NCBI RefSeq assembly: GCF_015694705.1
Contig: NZ_JADQDR010000003.1
Span: forward strand, 248,001-312,000
Length of the DNA stretch: 64,000 nucleotides
DNA from: Pontibacter rufus
GTDB lineage: Bacteria; Bacteroidota; Bacteroidia; Cytophagales; Hymenobacteraceae
Direction: 5' to 3'
The stretch's first letter is position 1. The number at the start of each line of letters is the position of its first letter. Of this stretch, positions 44,181 to 52,852 are shown piece after piece. The notes below the pieces were generated by a model. The model ran no database searches, had not been told where the DNA came from, and was given only the letters and a program-made list of their open reading frames with translations. The translations under genes were made by a program, and so were the position numbers.

Positions 44181-45135
44181 CTCTCACTTTAAACAAACTA
44201 ATCTAAACTTTAACTAACCTTATCTTGTGTCTGTTGACATTCTTCCTGTTCAGGGCCTGCAGCTGGATTCTGTCCAATTTACACTGCAAAGCTGATTTAA
44301 GCATAACCTATATTTCTAATAAATTATAGAGCGCTGTAGCATAAACCATAGCAGAGTGTCTGGCAGCTTTCCCTGATAATTACCTCGCTTAAATCGGGTG
44401 CAAAAGTATGTGTTTAGTTTTAAATAACCAAACAGAACCAGCGAAATATTTTATAGCTATTATGGCGTCTTTTTTGATGAAGCTCATATTCCTGATTAAC
44501 AAGGCATTACTTGAAAATACAAAAGTATAAATATTTATGAATATAGGATGCTTATAGTACATCCTGAACTGCGATTTGGTACAAAATCAGGTAGAGGTAC
44601 ATAAGCTTGCCACCGCAATAGCTGGCAGTGCTGCAGCAGGCAAAGCGCTGTGCTTTGAAGGCAAGAGCAGGCAGGCACAGGTAATAACGCGCGGCAGGGC
44701 AGTCATCCGGGAACTTGGCCCGGCAGGAAAAATTAATATACCCGGATAGCAGCGCGATATAAAATTGCCTGATTTAATGGGTTTGTTTTGAAAGTAGAAA
44801 TGTATGTTAAACACATATGGGTTTGTAAGCCGCGAGCATGCTTTTCTTCCAATGCAATCGGAGGAACATAACCAGCTACAAAGGCTTTAAAAGGAAAAAT
44901 GTAAGCTGCAAACCCGCTTTTCTTATGCTGGCGTATTCTTCATAAAATTATACCTGGTAGTTCCTGACCGGCTGATCTGTTTATACCTGCAGCGCGGCCA
45001 TATTGCCGGGGGATCACTTACCAAGCAATACAGGTGCGGATCAAAGATGAGTAAAATGTTCAGTTAACACTTGCAACTATGTCTCTGTAAATTAAGTATA
45101 GCTATTTTATTTTAATCCTGCTTTCCGAAATAAAT
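44181..45135. other. Long gap with no clear gene
   Basis: Nearly a kilobase of AT-rich sequence between the membrane-protein gene and the 61-residue gene. Apart from a possible gene fragment at 44576-44749 I see nothing firm. Several AAGTATA/TATACTT copies occur. I saw no palindromic repeat of the REP families and no TAnnTTTG box that I would trust. Confidence 0.4.
44576..44749 (+). pseudogene. Possible short gene or gene fragment
   Basis: From TTG 44576 a frame of 57 residues runs to TAG 44747-44749. It has GC-rich codons unlike the AT-rich surroundings and a protein-like composition (ATAIAGSAAAGKALCFEGK and later GRAVIRELGPAGKINIPG). There is no ATG start and no recognisable family. It looks like the relic of a longer gene rather than random sequence, but the evidence is slight. 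Confidence 0.25.
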
Positions 45136-45321
45136 ATGGCAAAAGTCTACAAACCCTTTATACTTGCGGTAGTGGTATTTCTGTTGGCTGTGCTGATGCA
45201 CTACCTCCGGACAGGATTCTGGCACGCTGGCAGTGTGTTGGTGATGACATTGCTTTACATAGCAGGCATCGTGCTGGCACTACTGGCCTGGGTTAGCCAG
45301 CCTGAAAAGGAAAATTTGTAG
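45136..45321 (+). CDS. Small membrane protein, two helices
   Basis: A 61-residue protein with a basic start (MAKVYKP), two hydrophobic helices (about 8-23 and 33-54) and a charged C-terminus (QPEKENL). The coding bias is like that of neighbouring genes and the topology (short loop HYLRTGFWHAG) is regular, so I regard it as real. Family and role are unknown. Confidence 0.6.
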   Translation: MAKVYKPFILAVVVFLLAVLMHYLRTGFWHAGSVLVMTLLYIAGIVLALLAWVSQPEKENL

Positions 45322-45622
45322 CATTTCATTGGGGCCGATACACCAGCACACCATTGGCAACTATGGCAGACTTCTAAAATCAGCTGTGCAACAGCCTGCT
45401 GCCACAAAACCATTATTCCCTCACCTTCTCTTCCAGGTATACCAGCTTACCGGTTTTGGTTTATCAAATTGGGTTACTTTACTGCCTCTACCAGCGCTCA
45501 TTCCTAAATTAATTTTAAAACATCAGGCAACCTTTTTCAGATTGCTGCATCTTTTAGCCATAGAGCAGTTCCGGAAGAATATCTCTGAGCAAAACAGATT
45601 TTAAAATTATAAACCCAAAACT
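45322..45622. other. Gap with spurious open frame
   Basis: I see no convincing gene. The open frame from 45329 to 45604 has no family resemblance and starts with TTG. The stretch should hold the promoter of the head-GIN gene but shows no TAnnTTTG near 45600. Confidence 0.4.
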
Positions 45623-46345
45623 ATGAAGATCGTGAAATTTTACGCCACCACTGTTGCCGTTTTTGTGATGTCGCTGCTGCTGGCAAGTGTACCTCTGATG
45701 GCGCAGCAGCTACGCGGCAATGGCAACATCAAAACGGAAAGCAGGAATGCATCAGGCTTTGATGGCATTAAGGTGAGTGGCGGTTTTGAGGTGGAAATAA
45801 CGCAGGGCAGTAAGGAGGGCGTAAAGTTGGAAGCAGAGGAAAACCTGCTGGACAATATCAAAACAGAGGTGCGGAACGGCGTGCTGCACATCTATAATGA
45901 CAAAAGCCTGAGCACCAACAAAGGTATGAAAGCCTATATTACGGTAAAAGAACTGCGCAGTGTTGACATTAGCGGGGGCGTAAAAGTAACGGGCAACTCA
46001 ACGTTTAAAGCAGATAAGTTTGATTTGGATATGAGCGGCGGTTCTAATGTAAAACTGGCCCTCAATACAAAGCAACTTACAGCCGATATGAGCGGCGCCA
46101 GCAAAGTAGAGTTAAGCGGCCGGGCCGATGAGGTAAACATGGATATGTCGGGCGCTTCTAAAGTTGAGGCTGCTGATTTAGTGGCAAACCATGTGAAGAT
46201 AGGAGCCAGCGGCGCCAGCAAAGTGAAAGTATACGCCAAAGATGCCCTCGATATTAATGCTTCAGGTGCATCGGCCGTGTACTATAAAGGTAGCCCTGCG
46301 GTTAATACCAATGTATCGGCAGCAGCCAGGGTTTCTAAGCTGTAA
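45623..46345 (+). CDS. Head GIN domain protein (DUF2807), exported
   Basis: A 240-residue protein with a signal peptide (ending VPLMAQQL) and a right-handed beta-solenoid of the DUF2807 (putative auto-transporter adhesin, head GIN) family. The Gly-Ile-Asn-type repeats appear as ISGGVKVTG, LDMSGGSNVKL, DMSGASKVEL, MDMSGASKVEA and GASGASKVKV, spaced about 20 residues apart. Such proteins are found in the envelope of Bacteroidota; the function is unknown. It is a single gene ending at a terminator. Confidence 0.9.
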   Translation: MKIVKFYATTVAVFVMSLLLASVPLMAQQLRGNGNIKTESRNASGFDGIKVSGGFEVEITQGSKEGVKLEAEENLLDNIKTEVRNGVLHIYNDKSLSTNKGMKAYITVKELRSVDISGGVKVTGNSTFKADKFDLDMSGGSNVKLALNTKQLTADMSGASKVELSGRADEVNMDMSGASKVEAADLVANHVKIGASGASKVKVYAKDALDINASGASAVYYKGSPAVNTNVSAAARVSKL

Positions 46346-46371
46346 GCGTAAATATACTTATCCGTAAAACC

Positions 46372-46402
46372 AAAAAGCAACCCTGTGCAGGGTTGCTTTT
46401 TT
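46372..46402 (+). terminator. Rho-independent terminator
   Basis: AAAAAGCAACCCTG pairs with CAGGGTTGCTTTTTT around a two-base loop after the head-GIN gene, with a clear T-run. Confidence 0.92.
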
Positions 46403-46488
46403 ACGTTATAGCGCCGGCCTCATCTTTTCGGAGTGGCTGCGCGTATAGGTAAACAGTTATACATCAACTATAAAAACCTACTTTAACT

Positions 46489-46755
46489 ATGAGTGAAGCG
46501 AAGAAAACAACCAATCATAAAGAGATTCAGCAGTGGGCCGAGGAGCACGGCGGTGTGCCCGCTATTATCAAAGGTACTGAGAACGATGGCAAAGGCGAGG
46601 GAGTGTTGCGCATCCACTTTCCGGAAAAAAGCAAAGACAATGACAACTTTGAGGAAATCAGCTGGGATGAGTTCTTTAAAGAATTTGACAAAAACAAACT
46701 GGCGCTGCTTCACCAGCCCGACAGCGCTTTTAACAAGCTGGTGAGCAGGGATTAA
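46489..46755 (+). CDS. Conserved small protein of unknown function (88 aa)
   Basis: An 88-residue acidic soluble protein. It starts MSEAKKTTNHKEIQQWAEEH and goes on GVPAIIKGT, GVLRIHFPEK and EEISWDEFFKEFDKNKLALLHQ. I recall this pattern from widespread small proteins sometimes misannotated as 1,4-alpha-glucan branching proteins, but there is no such domain here. Conservation implies a real function that is not known. It is a single gene, with a perfect hairpin before the convergent M28 peptidase gene. Confidence 0.8.
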   Translation: MSEAKKTTNHKEIQQWAEEHGGVPAIIKGTENDGKGEGVLRIHFPEKSKDNDNFEEISWDEFFKEFDKNKLALLHQPDSAFNKLVSRD

Positions 46756-46830
46756 TATTTGAAGGAAGGAGTTCCTGGCAAAAGACTTTTGCATCAACTT
46801 TGCTGTTTATGTATTATGGCAAACAGCATA

Positions 46831-46886
46831 GAAGTATAAAACCGAGGCCCGGTACTACATAGTACCGGGCCTCGGTTTTATACTTC
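46831..46886. terminator. Bidirectional terminator with AAGTATA base
   Basis: The arms 46831-46856 and 46861-46886 pair perfectly over 26 bases, with an ACAT loop. The left arm begins GAAGTATAAAACCGAGGCCC and the right arm ends GGTTTTATACTTC. It separates the 88-residue gene from the convergent M28 peptidase gene and would stop both. Confidence 0.92.
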
Positions 46887-46970
46887 TATATACTTTAAAC
46901 TATCAGCCGGAAACAAAGTTCCCGTGCGCATCTATACTTCTGCATGTAGCACAAAAACTTTGGCAAAGTA

Positions 46971-48353
46971 CTAACGCACCGGCAGGGGCAATACCGGCAG
47001 GCTGGCATGGCTCTCCTTATCCACTGACTGCACGCCGAAGAAATAGTTGTCTTTGGAGTAAGGCAATGTAGCTTTGGTATCGGTTACATAAAACTTTTGC
47101 TCCCAGGTAGGGCTGCTGGTTTTACGCATCAGTATATAGTAACCGGCTGGTTTCTGGCCTTTGGCCGGGGCTTCCCATTTCAGATCTGTTTTGTTGGTCA
47201 GGTTCGAGGTAATCACGCCCACTTTTTCCGGAGCATAAGGCGCCCAGGCCAGGCTGGCCATGGTGGCCAGGTTTACGCCCGTATTTTTGCGCAGGTACTC
47301 AAAGTCCATAAACTCAACTAAATCGCCATATTGCGTGCCGTTCTCTGTGCGCAGGTCCTGGTGCTGGTGGTTAAAGTCCTCGTTCATTTCGCTCATACGC
47401 ACTGCTGTAAAGCCCAGTCTGTTAAAAGGCGTGTGATCGCCGCCACGCAAAAACCGGTCGGCGCGGTATTCGAGCACCACGTCTATCTGGTCTACATACT
47501 TTTCGCCGGCCATTTCCATGTAGCGGGCCAGGTTACGGCTGGGGCTGTCGTTGTCGGAGCCCAGCGTTCTGCGCAGGCGTGCCTGTTCTTCGGTTTCATT
47601 GGCAGGCGTACCCTCACTAAACACCCGTACGCGGGTGTTGTCGTGCAGGCCGGTTTCGGTGGAGAAAGAGTTGCCTACGATGTCGTTGTTGAGCATCGCC
47701 ACCAGGTTCCAGTTCTCTTTTTTGGCGCGCTCGGCTAAGTGAGTAGAGCCGTATAAGCCCTGTTCCTCACCCTGCACGGCTACAAAAATAATTGTAGCCG
47801 GAAACTTACGCGAAGCCATCACCCGCGCCATTTCCATTACAATCGCTACACCCGATGCATCGTCATTGGCGCCCGGCGCTTTGCTTTTGGCGTCCATTAC
47901 ATCCGAAACGCGGGAGTCGAGGTGCCCGCTCACAATAAACACACGGTCGTCGGTAGGGTCGGTTCCTTTCAGAACAGCCATTACGTTGGCCATTTCCACG
48001 TCCTGCGGTACACGGCGGCCGTCTGCTTTTATAATAAAGCGATCCATTTCCACAGCCATGCGGCCACCTGAGGCCTGGGCATACTTCTCAAATTCTGATT
48101 TTACCCATTCGCGGGCTGCACCGATGCCTTCTTTCTTGCTGGTAGTGGTGCTCAACGTATGGCGGGTGCCAAAGCTGACCATTTTGCGCACATCTTCTTC
48201 CAGTTTTTTAGCCGAAATCTCATTTACCATTTTCTTGATTTCATCGTCGAGGCGTACAGGCTCCTGCGCCATACTTCGGGTGCTGGTGCTAAAGTATAAA
48301 CCTGCCAGCAGGAGTAACGCCGGCAGCCGGGTGAGAGTAGTCTTGAAAGTCAT
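46971..48353 (-). CDS. M28 family metallopeptidase, exported
   Basis: A 460-residue secreted or periplasmic peptidase with a signal peptide ending STRSMAQEP. The two-zinc M28 (aminopeptidase/glutamate carboxypeptidase-like) site is visible as SGHLDSR, GANDDASG, GEEQGLYGS and NNDIVG, with a later His in GGDHTPFN. The last 90 residues (from about 365) resemble a fibronectin-type beta domain (WEAPAKGQKPAGYYILM). It probably trims peptides outside the inner membrane. It is a minus-strand single gene with AAGTATA copies on both sides. Confidence 0.92.
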   Translation of the reverse strand: MTFKTTLTRLPALLLLAGLYFSTSTRSMAQEPVRLDDEIKKMVNEISAKKLEEDVRKMVSFGTRHTLSTTTSKKEGIGAAREWVKSEFEKYAQASGGRMAVEMDRFIIKADGRRVPQDVEMANVMAVLKGTDPTDDRVFIVSGHLDSRVSDVMDAKSKAPGANDDASGVAIVMEMARVMASRKFPATIIFVAVQGEEQGLYGSTHLAERAKKENWNLVAMLNNDIVGNSFSTETGLHDNTRVRVFSEGTPANETEEQARLRRTLGSDNDSPSRNLARYMEMAGEKYVDQIDVVLEYRADRFLRGGDHTPFNRLGFTAVRMSEMNEDFNHQHQDLRTENGTQYGDLVEFMDFEYLRKNTGVNLATMASLAWAPYAPEKVGVITSNLTNKTDLKWEAPAKGQKPAGYYILMRKTSSPTWEQKFYVTDTKATLPYSKDNYFFGVQSVDKESHASLPVLPLPVR

Positions 48354-48562
48354 ATGTTGATTTAAAGTGTAAGTCTGAATTTTAAAGATACAAAGCAGAT
48401 TTCAGAAATCATTGTTCAGACATAAGTGTAAGCAAAAAACACAGCCGGAATTGTACCCACCGGAAAGATTACGCCGGGCCATTTGTTATTCCTCCCTTTG
48501 AAGGGATCACAGCCTGGCAGTTGCTATTCCCTGAACTAGCTTTTGGGAGAAGCGTGAAATAC

Positions 48563-49117
48563 CTAAAATGCTATTTTACAACGCTCCTGCTGCAGCAAAT
48601 GCAGTTCTTTGTCTACCTCAAGTATGGTTTTGGAGTTGGCCAGTTCTGTCTGGTAGCGGCGGGAAAGCTCACGGCGTTTGATGGCTTCCAAAAACCGGCG
48701 GCCATCTTCACGGCTCTCCAGCAGAAGACCGGGAACCTGAGCGGGTTTGTCATCATCGCCTTTGGCCACCATCGTAAAGTACGAGGTATTGGTATGCTTC
48801 ACCACACCTGTTTTCACGTTTTCGGCTACTACCCGGATACCGACCATCAGCGAGGTGTTGCCCACATAGTTCACGGAAGCCTTCAACGACACCAGTTCAC
48901 CTACTTCCACGGGCTGTAAAAAGTTAACGCCTTCCACCGTTACAGTCACGCAATAATTGCCGGCATGTTTGGCAGCGCAGGCGTAAGCTACTTTGTCCAT
49001 CAGCGAGAGCAGGATGCCACCATGTATTTTGCCACCGAAATTGGCGTAGCTCGGTATCATCAGTTCAGTCAGAACAGTTTGAGAGTAAGAAACAGGGCGA
49101 AAAGCGGGAGTAGTCAT
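48563..49117 (-). CDS. Acyl-CoA thioesterase (hotdog fold)
   Basis: A 184-residue hotdog thioesterase. The first 130 residues have the YciA/acyl-CoA-thioesterase pattern NFGGKIHGGILLSLMDKVAYACA with the GG-H and D core, then FLQPVEVGELVSLKASV. The last 50 residues are a helical tail (RREDGRRFLEAIKRRELSR-like, read from LESREDGRRFLEAIKRR). It hydrolyses acyl-CoA to free acid and CoA in the cytoplasm; chain length is unknown. It is followed on the same strand by nothing close, and DUF721 lies 63 bases upstream. Confidence 0.9.
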   Translation of the reverse strand: MTTPAFRPVSYSQTVLTELMIPSYANFGGKIHGGILLSLMDKVAYACAAKHAGNYCVTVTVEGVNFLQPVEVGELVSLKASVNYVGNTSLMVGIRVVAENVKTGVVKHTNTSYFTMVAKGDDDKPAQVPGLLLESREDGRRFLEAIKRRELSRRYQTELANSKTILEVDKELHLLQQERCKIAF

Positions 49118-49180
49118 CAGGAGAAAGGATGGTTATCTGCAACTATACGGCGACGCATGGTTTGCGGCGCAGCTACAAGT

Positions 49181-49504
49181 CTATAAAAATACCACGTCTA
49201 CAACAGTTCCTTCGCCTGCTTCGCGGTTGAGCAGCTCGAGCACCTTGCTTTTCGACATGTTTAGCTCGTGTTTGAGCGGAGCGGAGGTAAGGCGCACAAA
49301 CAGTTTGTGATCGCGGAAGTATAGCTCCTGCGTTTTCAGGGCGATGGGTTTGCCCATGATGCGCTCCCAGCTCTGCACAATGTTTATTTCGCTCAGCTTG
49401 CCATCCAGCCGGTAGGCCTTCATCAGCGCCTTCAGACTTTCGCCAATCGGCTGTATGTCGGCTCTGCGCCTGTCAATCTCCTCTTTCTTTTTATAGTAGC
49501 GCAC
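49181..49504 (-). CDS. DUF721 protein (DciA-like)
   Basis: A 107-residue member of DUF721, with the pattern IGESLKALMKAYRLDGKLSE, VQSWERIMGKPIA and LYFRDHKLFVRLTSAPLKHEL. Members of this family related to DciA load the replicative helicase in many bacteria that lack DnaC. In Bacteroidota the gene often stands next to recF. Here it has the same orientation as recF, with a broken nucleotidyltransferase and a DUF488 gene in between. Confidence 0.82.
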   Translation of the reverse strand: MRYYKKKEEIDRRRADIQPIGESLKALMKAYRLDGKLSEINIVQSWERIMGKPIALKTQELYFRDHKLFVRLTSAPLKHELNMSKSKVLELLNREAGEGTVVDVVFL

Positions 49505-49534
49505 GTGTTGGAATTTTGAATGGGTGAATAGATA

Positions 49535-49760
49535 TCAGACCTTATCCCAAAGGGACATGAGCATTTCGCCTCTTTCTATCGGATCTGGCACATCAATTTC
49601 TACCAGCAAATCAATGTCACTTGTTTCTTTATCAAACCGGTCTGTAACAGAAGAACCAAAGGCATACAGATATCTTACCTGATGGCTTCTGCAAAGCTTC
49701 CAAAAGCCTTCTAATTCAATCTTTATTTCTTCCCATAAGGTTATTAAGGCTAAAGATAGG
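49535..49760 (-). pseudogene. Nucleotidyltransferase (MNT type) remnant
   Basis: Reading the minus strand leftward from about 49760 to a TGA at 49535-49537 gives a frame that includes ELEGFWKLCRSHQVRYLYAF, then GSSVTDRFDKETSDIDLLVE and MLMSLWDKV. The GSS...DID pattern is the minimal nucleotidyltransferase (MNT) active site. No ATG, GTG or TTG starts it and the C-terminal part is missing, so I call it a remnant. Such proteins usually pair with HEPN proteins in toxin-antitoxin systems; no HEPN gene is present. Confidence 0.7.
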
Positions 49761-49858
49761 GAGAAAATCTGGTTTGGCTTATGATACGTAAGCTATACTT
49801 CTGCAACAGCCGTACCTGTTATAAAACTCCAACGGCAGATTTCCTGAACCGCAAAGAT

Positions 49859-50371
49859 ATGGCAGAAAATAACAATACTATCTGGACCTTTGGGCACTCC
49901 ACCCGAAGCCCGGAGGAATTTGTAGCAGCATTGAAATCATTCCGGATAGAAGTGCTGGTGGATGTGCGGCGTTACCCTGGCTCTAAAAAATACCCGCACT
50001 TTAACGTATCCGCGCTGGAAGTATACTTATCCGAAGCAGGCATCGGCTACATGCCCGAAGTAGCGCTGGGCGGCCGCAGGAAACCAAAACCTGACTCAAA
50101 AAACACAGTATGGAAGAGCGAGTCCTTCAGGGGGTATGCTGATTACGCTGAAACAGAAGCATTTGCGCAGGCTATAACCAGGCTGACAGAAGTAGCGCAG
50201 CTAAAACGAACCGCCTATATGTGTTCGGAAGCTGTATGGTGGCGGTGCCATCGTGCCATTATCTCGGATTACCTCAAAGCCAGAGGATGGACCGTAATGC
50301 ACATCATGAAGGAAGATGTGGCGCAGGAACATCCCTATACATCGGCATTTCTGGAAACACACCAGGTGTAA
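49859..50371 (+). CDS. DUF488 protein
   Basis: I start at ATG 49859 (170 residues) before AENNNTIWTFGHSTRSPEEF; the frame continues 26 codons upstream with no family sequence. DUF488 landmarks are TFGHSTRS, VDVRRYPGSKKYPHFN, ALGGRRKPK and YMCSEAVWWRCHRAIISDYL, with the conserved Cys and Arg-His cluster near the end. The function is unknown; the conserved Cys, His and Arg suggest an enzyme. It has the opposite orientation to recF and DUF721 and splits that pair. Confidence 0.88.
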   Translation: MAENNNTIWTFGHSTRSPEEFVAALKSFRIEVLVDVRRYPGSKKYPHFNVSALEVYLSEAGIGYMPEVALGGRRKPKPDSKNTVWKSESFRGYADYAETEAFAQAITRLTEVAQLKRTAYMCSEAVWWRCHRAIISDYLKARGWTVMHIMKEDVAQEHPYTSAFLETHQV

Positions 50372-50458
50372 GTATAACCGCCGCAAACGGCTTCGAAACT
50401 GTACCGGCAAGTATAAAATCTACACTCAGGGCAGAAGTATAAAGTAACCATTCAACAA

Positions 50459-51565
50459 CTACCCAATTACCTTCACGGTACCTTCCTTTACTTCAAATCT
50501 ACGGATACTCTCCGAGAGGCCTTCCAAAATCTTGTCGGTGCGCTCCAGGTGTGTGTCCGTCAGGAAGATCTGACCGAAGGTATGAGCGGCCACCATCTCC
50601 ATCAGTTGCGTGATGCGTTTTTCGTCGAGGCGGTCGAAGATATCGTCGAGCAGGAGCAGGGGCTTGTGGTGGTGTTTGGCGGCCATTACCTCAAAATGCG
50701 CCAGCTTCAGGGCAATTACGTAGCTTTTCTGCTGCCCCTGCGAGCCAAAGGTCTTCACGGGGTTGCCATCCATCAGAAACACGAAATCATCTTTGTGTGG
50801 TCCCACCGTGGTGCGCTGCAAGGCCAAATCCTTGCGCTCGGCCTGGTGCAGCAGTTGCGCAAAGTCGGCGCCGGGCAAGTGGCTTTTATAGGTAAGCGTT
50901 ACTTCCTCGCTGCTGCCGGAGATGTGGCGGTAATGCTTCTGGAAAATCGGCACGAATTCCGCCAGAAACTTTTCGCGCGCCTCTGCCAACTGCTCGCCAA
51001 AAGGCACCAGCTGCTCGTTCAGGATATGCAGGTAATCGCGGTCGTAGTAGTGGCGGTCGGCAAATTGCTTTAATAGGGAGTTGCGCTGCTTCAGCACATA
51101 ATTATATTGTATAAGCTGCTCCAGGTATACGTGGTTGAGCTGCGAGATAAGGCTGTCGAAATATTTGCGGCGCTCCTCGCTGCCCTCGCGAATCAAATCA
51201 GTATCGTAAGGCGAGATAAGTACAACCGGAAAGCGCCCGATGTGCTCGCTCATCTTATCATAAAGTGCTTTGTTGTGGGTAATTGTCTTTTTCTGGCCCT
51301 GCTTCAGGCTAACCTGCACGGTATGTTTTTCGCCCTCTACGAGAAAACGGCCTTTCACCATAAAAAAATCGGCGTCCTGTTTTATACTTTGTGCGTCGGT
51401 GCCCGGAAAGGCGCTCTTGGTCATGGAAAGGTAATAAATAGCGTCCAGCAGGTTGGTTTTGCCGCTGCCGTTGTCGCCGATAAAGCAGTTGATATGCTCT
51501 GAAAAGCTGACAGCAGCTTCTTCATAATTCTTGAAAAACAGCAAACTTAGATTTTCGAGGAGCAT
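50459..51565 (-). CDS. recF: DNA replication and repair protein RecF
   Basis: A 368-residue SMC-like ATPase. Landmarks are the Walker A GDNGSGKTNLLDAIYYLS near residue 31, the signature region around TVGPHKDDFVF, FGSQGQQKS and Walker B LLLLDDIFDRLDEKR. RecF with RecO and RecR loads RecA at gaps in duplex DNA. In many bacteria recF lies beside dnaA and dnaN near the origin; here those genes are not in the window, and the gene is 35 kb from the candidate origin. The pdhA gene is divergent, 121 bases to the right. Confidence 0.96.
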   Translation of the reverse strand: MLLENLSLLFFKNYEEAAVSFSEHINCFIGDNGSGKTNLLDAIYYLSMTKSAFPGTDAQSIKQDADFFMVKGRFLVEGEKHTVQVSLKQGQKKTITHNKALYDKMSEHIGRFPVVLISPYDTDLIREGSEERRKYFDSLISQLNHVYLEQLIQYNYVLKQRNSLLKQFADRHYYDRDYLHILNEQLVPFGEQLAEAREKFLAEFVPIFQKHYRHISGSSEEVTLTYKSHLPGADFAQLLHQAERKDLALQRTTVGPHKDDFVFLMDGNPVKTFGSQGQQKSYVIALKLAHFEVMAAKHHHKPLLLLDDIFDRLDEKRITQLMEMVAAHTFGQIFLTDTHLERTDKILEGLSESIRRFEVKEGTVKVIG

Positions 51566-51686
51566 TCGTTTCTACTTTGATATCTTTTTCCTTAATTTCG
51601 CATGCTCAACCGTGCGGACTATGGCGGCCACATTACAGGGGCTTACAATGCCGGGCTGCTAACGGATAACTATAAAAGACATTACC

Positions 51687-52736
51687 ATGGCTGATACGAA
51701 AGATAAGGCAAAAAAAGTGGCGCCGGCAAAAGCAAAGGTACAGGCTAAGCCCACGTTTTCAAAAGAAACCTACATGTGGTGGTATGAGAACATGAAACTC
51801 ATGCGCCGCTTCGAGGAAAAAGCAGGCCAGCTGTATGGCCAGCAGAAAATAAAAGGCTTCTGCCACCTGTACATTGGCCAGGAAGCCTGCGTGGCGGGCG
51901 CTGTTACAGCGCTTACCAAAGACGATAAATGGATTACGGCTTATCGCGACCACGCACATCCGCTGGCGCTGGGTACTGATCCGGGCGCTATTATGGCCGA
52001 GTTGTTTGCCAAAGCTACCGGTTGCTCCAAAGGCAAGGGCGGCTCTATGCACATGTTCGATAAAGAAGTGAACTTTATGGGCGGCCACGGCATTGTAGGC
52101 GCGCAGGTGCCGCTGGGCGCAGGCATTGCATTTGCCGAGAAGTATAACAAAACCGGCAACCTGTGCATTTGCTATATGGGCGACGGCGCCGTGCGCCAGG
52201 GAGCTTTCCACGAAGCCCTGAACATGGCTATGACCTGGAAGCTGCCCGTAATATTTGTGATTGAAAATAACGGTTACGCCATGGGTACATCCGTGGAGCG
52301 TACATCTAACGTGCAGCAGCTCTATACTTTGGGCGAAAGCTACGATATGCCATCTTTCCCGGTAGAGGCCATGTCGGTAGAAAACGTGCATGAGGCTGTA
52401 GCCGAAGCGGCTGCGCGTGCGCGTGCCGGCGAGGGCCCAACCCTGCTCGAGTTCCGAACTTACCGCTACAAAGGCCACTCCATGTCGGACCCGGCCAAGT
52501 ACAGAACCAAGGAAGAACTGGAAGATTACAAAAGCCGCGACTCGATAGAAGCCGTGAAAGCGACCATCCTGCTGAACAAATGGGCTACGGAAGAGGAGCT
52601 GGAGCAGATAGACGAACAGGCAAAACAAAAAGTGGCCGAGGCGGTAAAATTTGCCGAAGAATCGCCTTACCCGGACCCATCGGAGTTATATACCGATATT
52701 TATGCGGAGAGTGACTATCCATATATCATGGATTAA
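51687..52736 (+). CDS. pdhA: Pyruvate dehydrogenase E1 component alpha subunit
   Basis: A 349-residue thiamine-diphosphate enzyme subunit. The ThDP-binding motif runs from GDGAVRQG to VIENNGYAMGTS (the GDG...NN pattern). Other family marks are CHLYIGQEACVAGAVTAL, YRDHAHPLALG, GKGGSMHMFDK and YRYKGHSMSDPAKYR, the last with the phosphorylation-loop region of the alpha subunit. An N-terminal Lys/Ala-rich tail of about 27 residues precedes the core. With the beta subunit it decarboxylates pyruvate for the E2-bound lipoyl group. The beta gene is not next to it, so pdhA is separate here, as often in Bacteroidota. Confidence 0.96.
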   Translation: MADTKDKAKKVAPAKAKVQAKPTFSKETYMWWYENMKLMRRFEEKAGQLYGQQKIKGFCHLYIGQEACVAGAVTALTKDDKWITAYRDHAHPLALGTDPGAIMAELFAKATGCSKGKGGSMHMFDKEVNFMGGHGIVGAQVPLGAGIAFAEKYNKTGNLCICYMGDGAVRQGAFHEALNMAMTWKLPVIFVIENNGYAMGTSVERTSNVQQLYTLGESYDMPSFPVEAMSVENVHEAVAEAAARARAGEGPTLLEFRTYRYKGHSMSDPAKYRTKEELEDYKSRDSIEAVKATILLNKWATEEELEQIDEQAKQKVAEAVKFAEESPYPDPSELYTDIYAESDYPYIMD

Positions 52737-52852
52737 ACCATATTTTATTACAGTCAGGAATTAAAAATTATAAATTTGGTGTTCAGAATTTATAAGTATT
52801 GATTCTAATCACTTTTAATTTCTAATTTTGAGATTCTAATTTATTTGTACTA

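Noticed and set aside
45329-45604. 91-codon frame upstream of the head-GIN gene
   Set aside because: It starts with TTG, has unlikely composition and no recognisable motif.
51759-52628. 289-codon open frame antisense to pdhA
   Set aside because: It is a mirror of a conserved enzyme gene and His/Val/Ala-rich without a domain.
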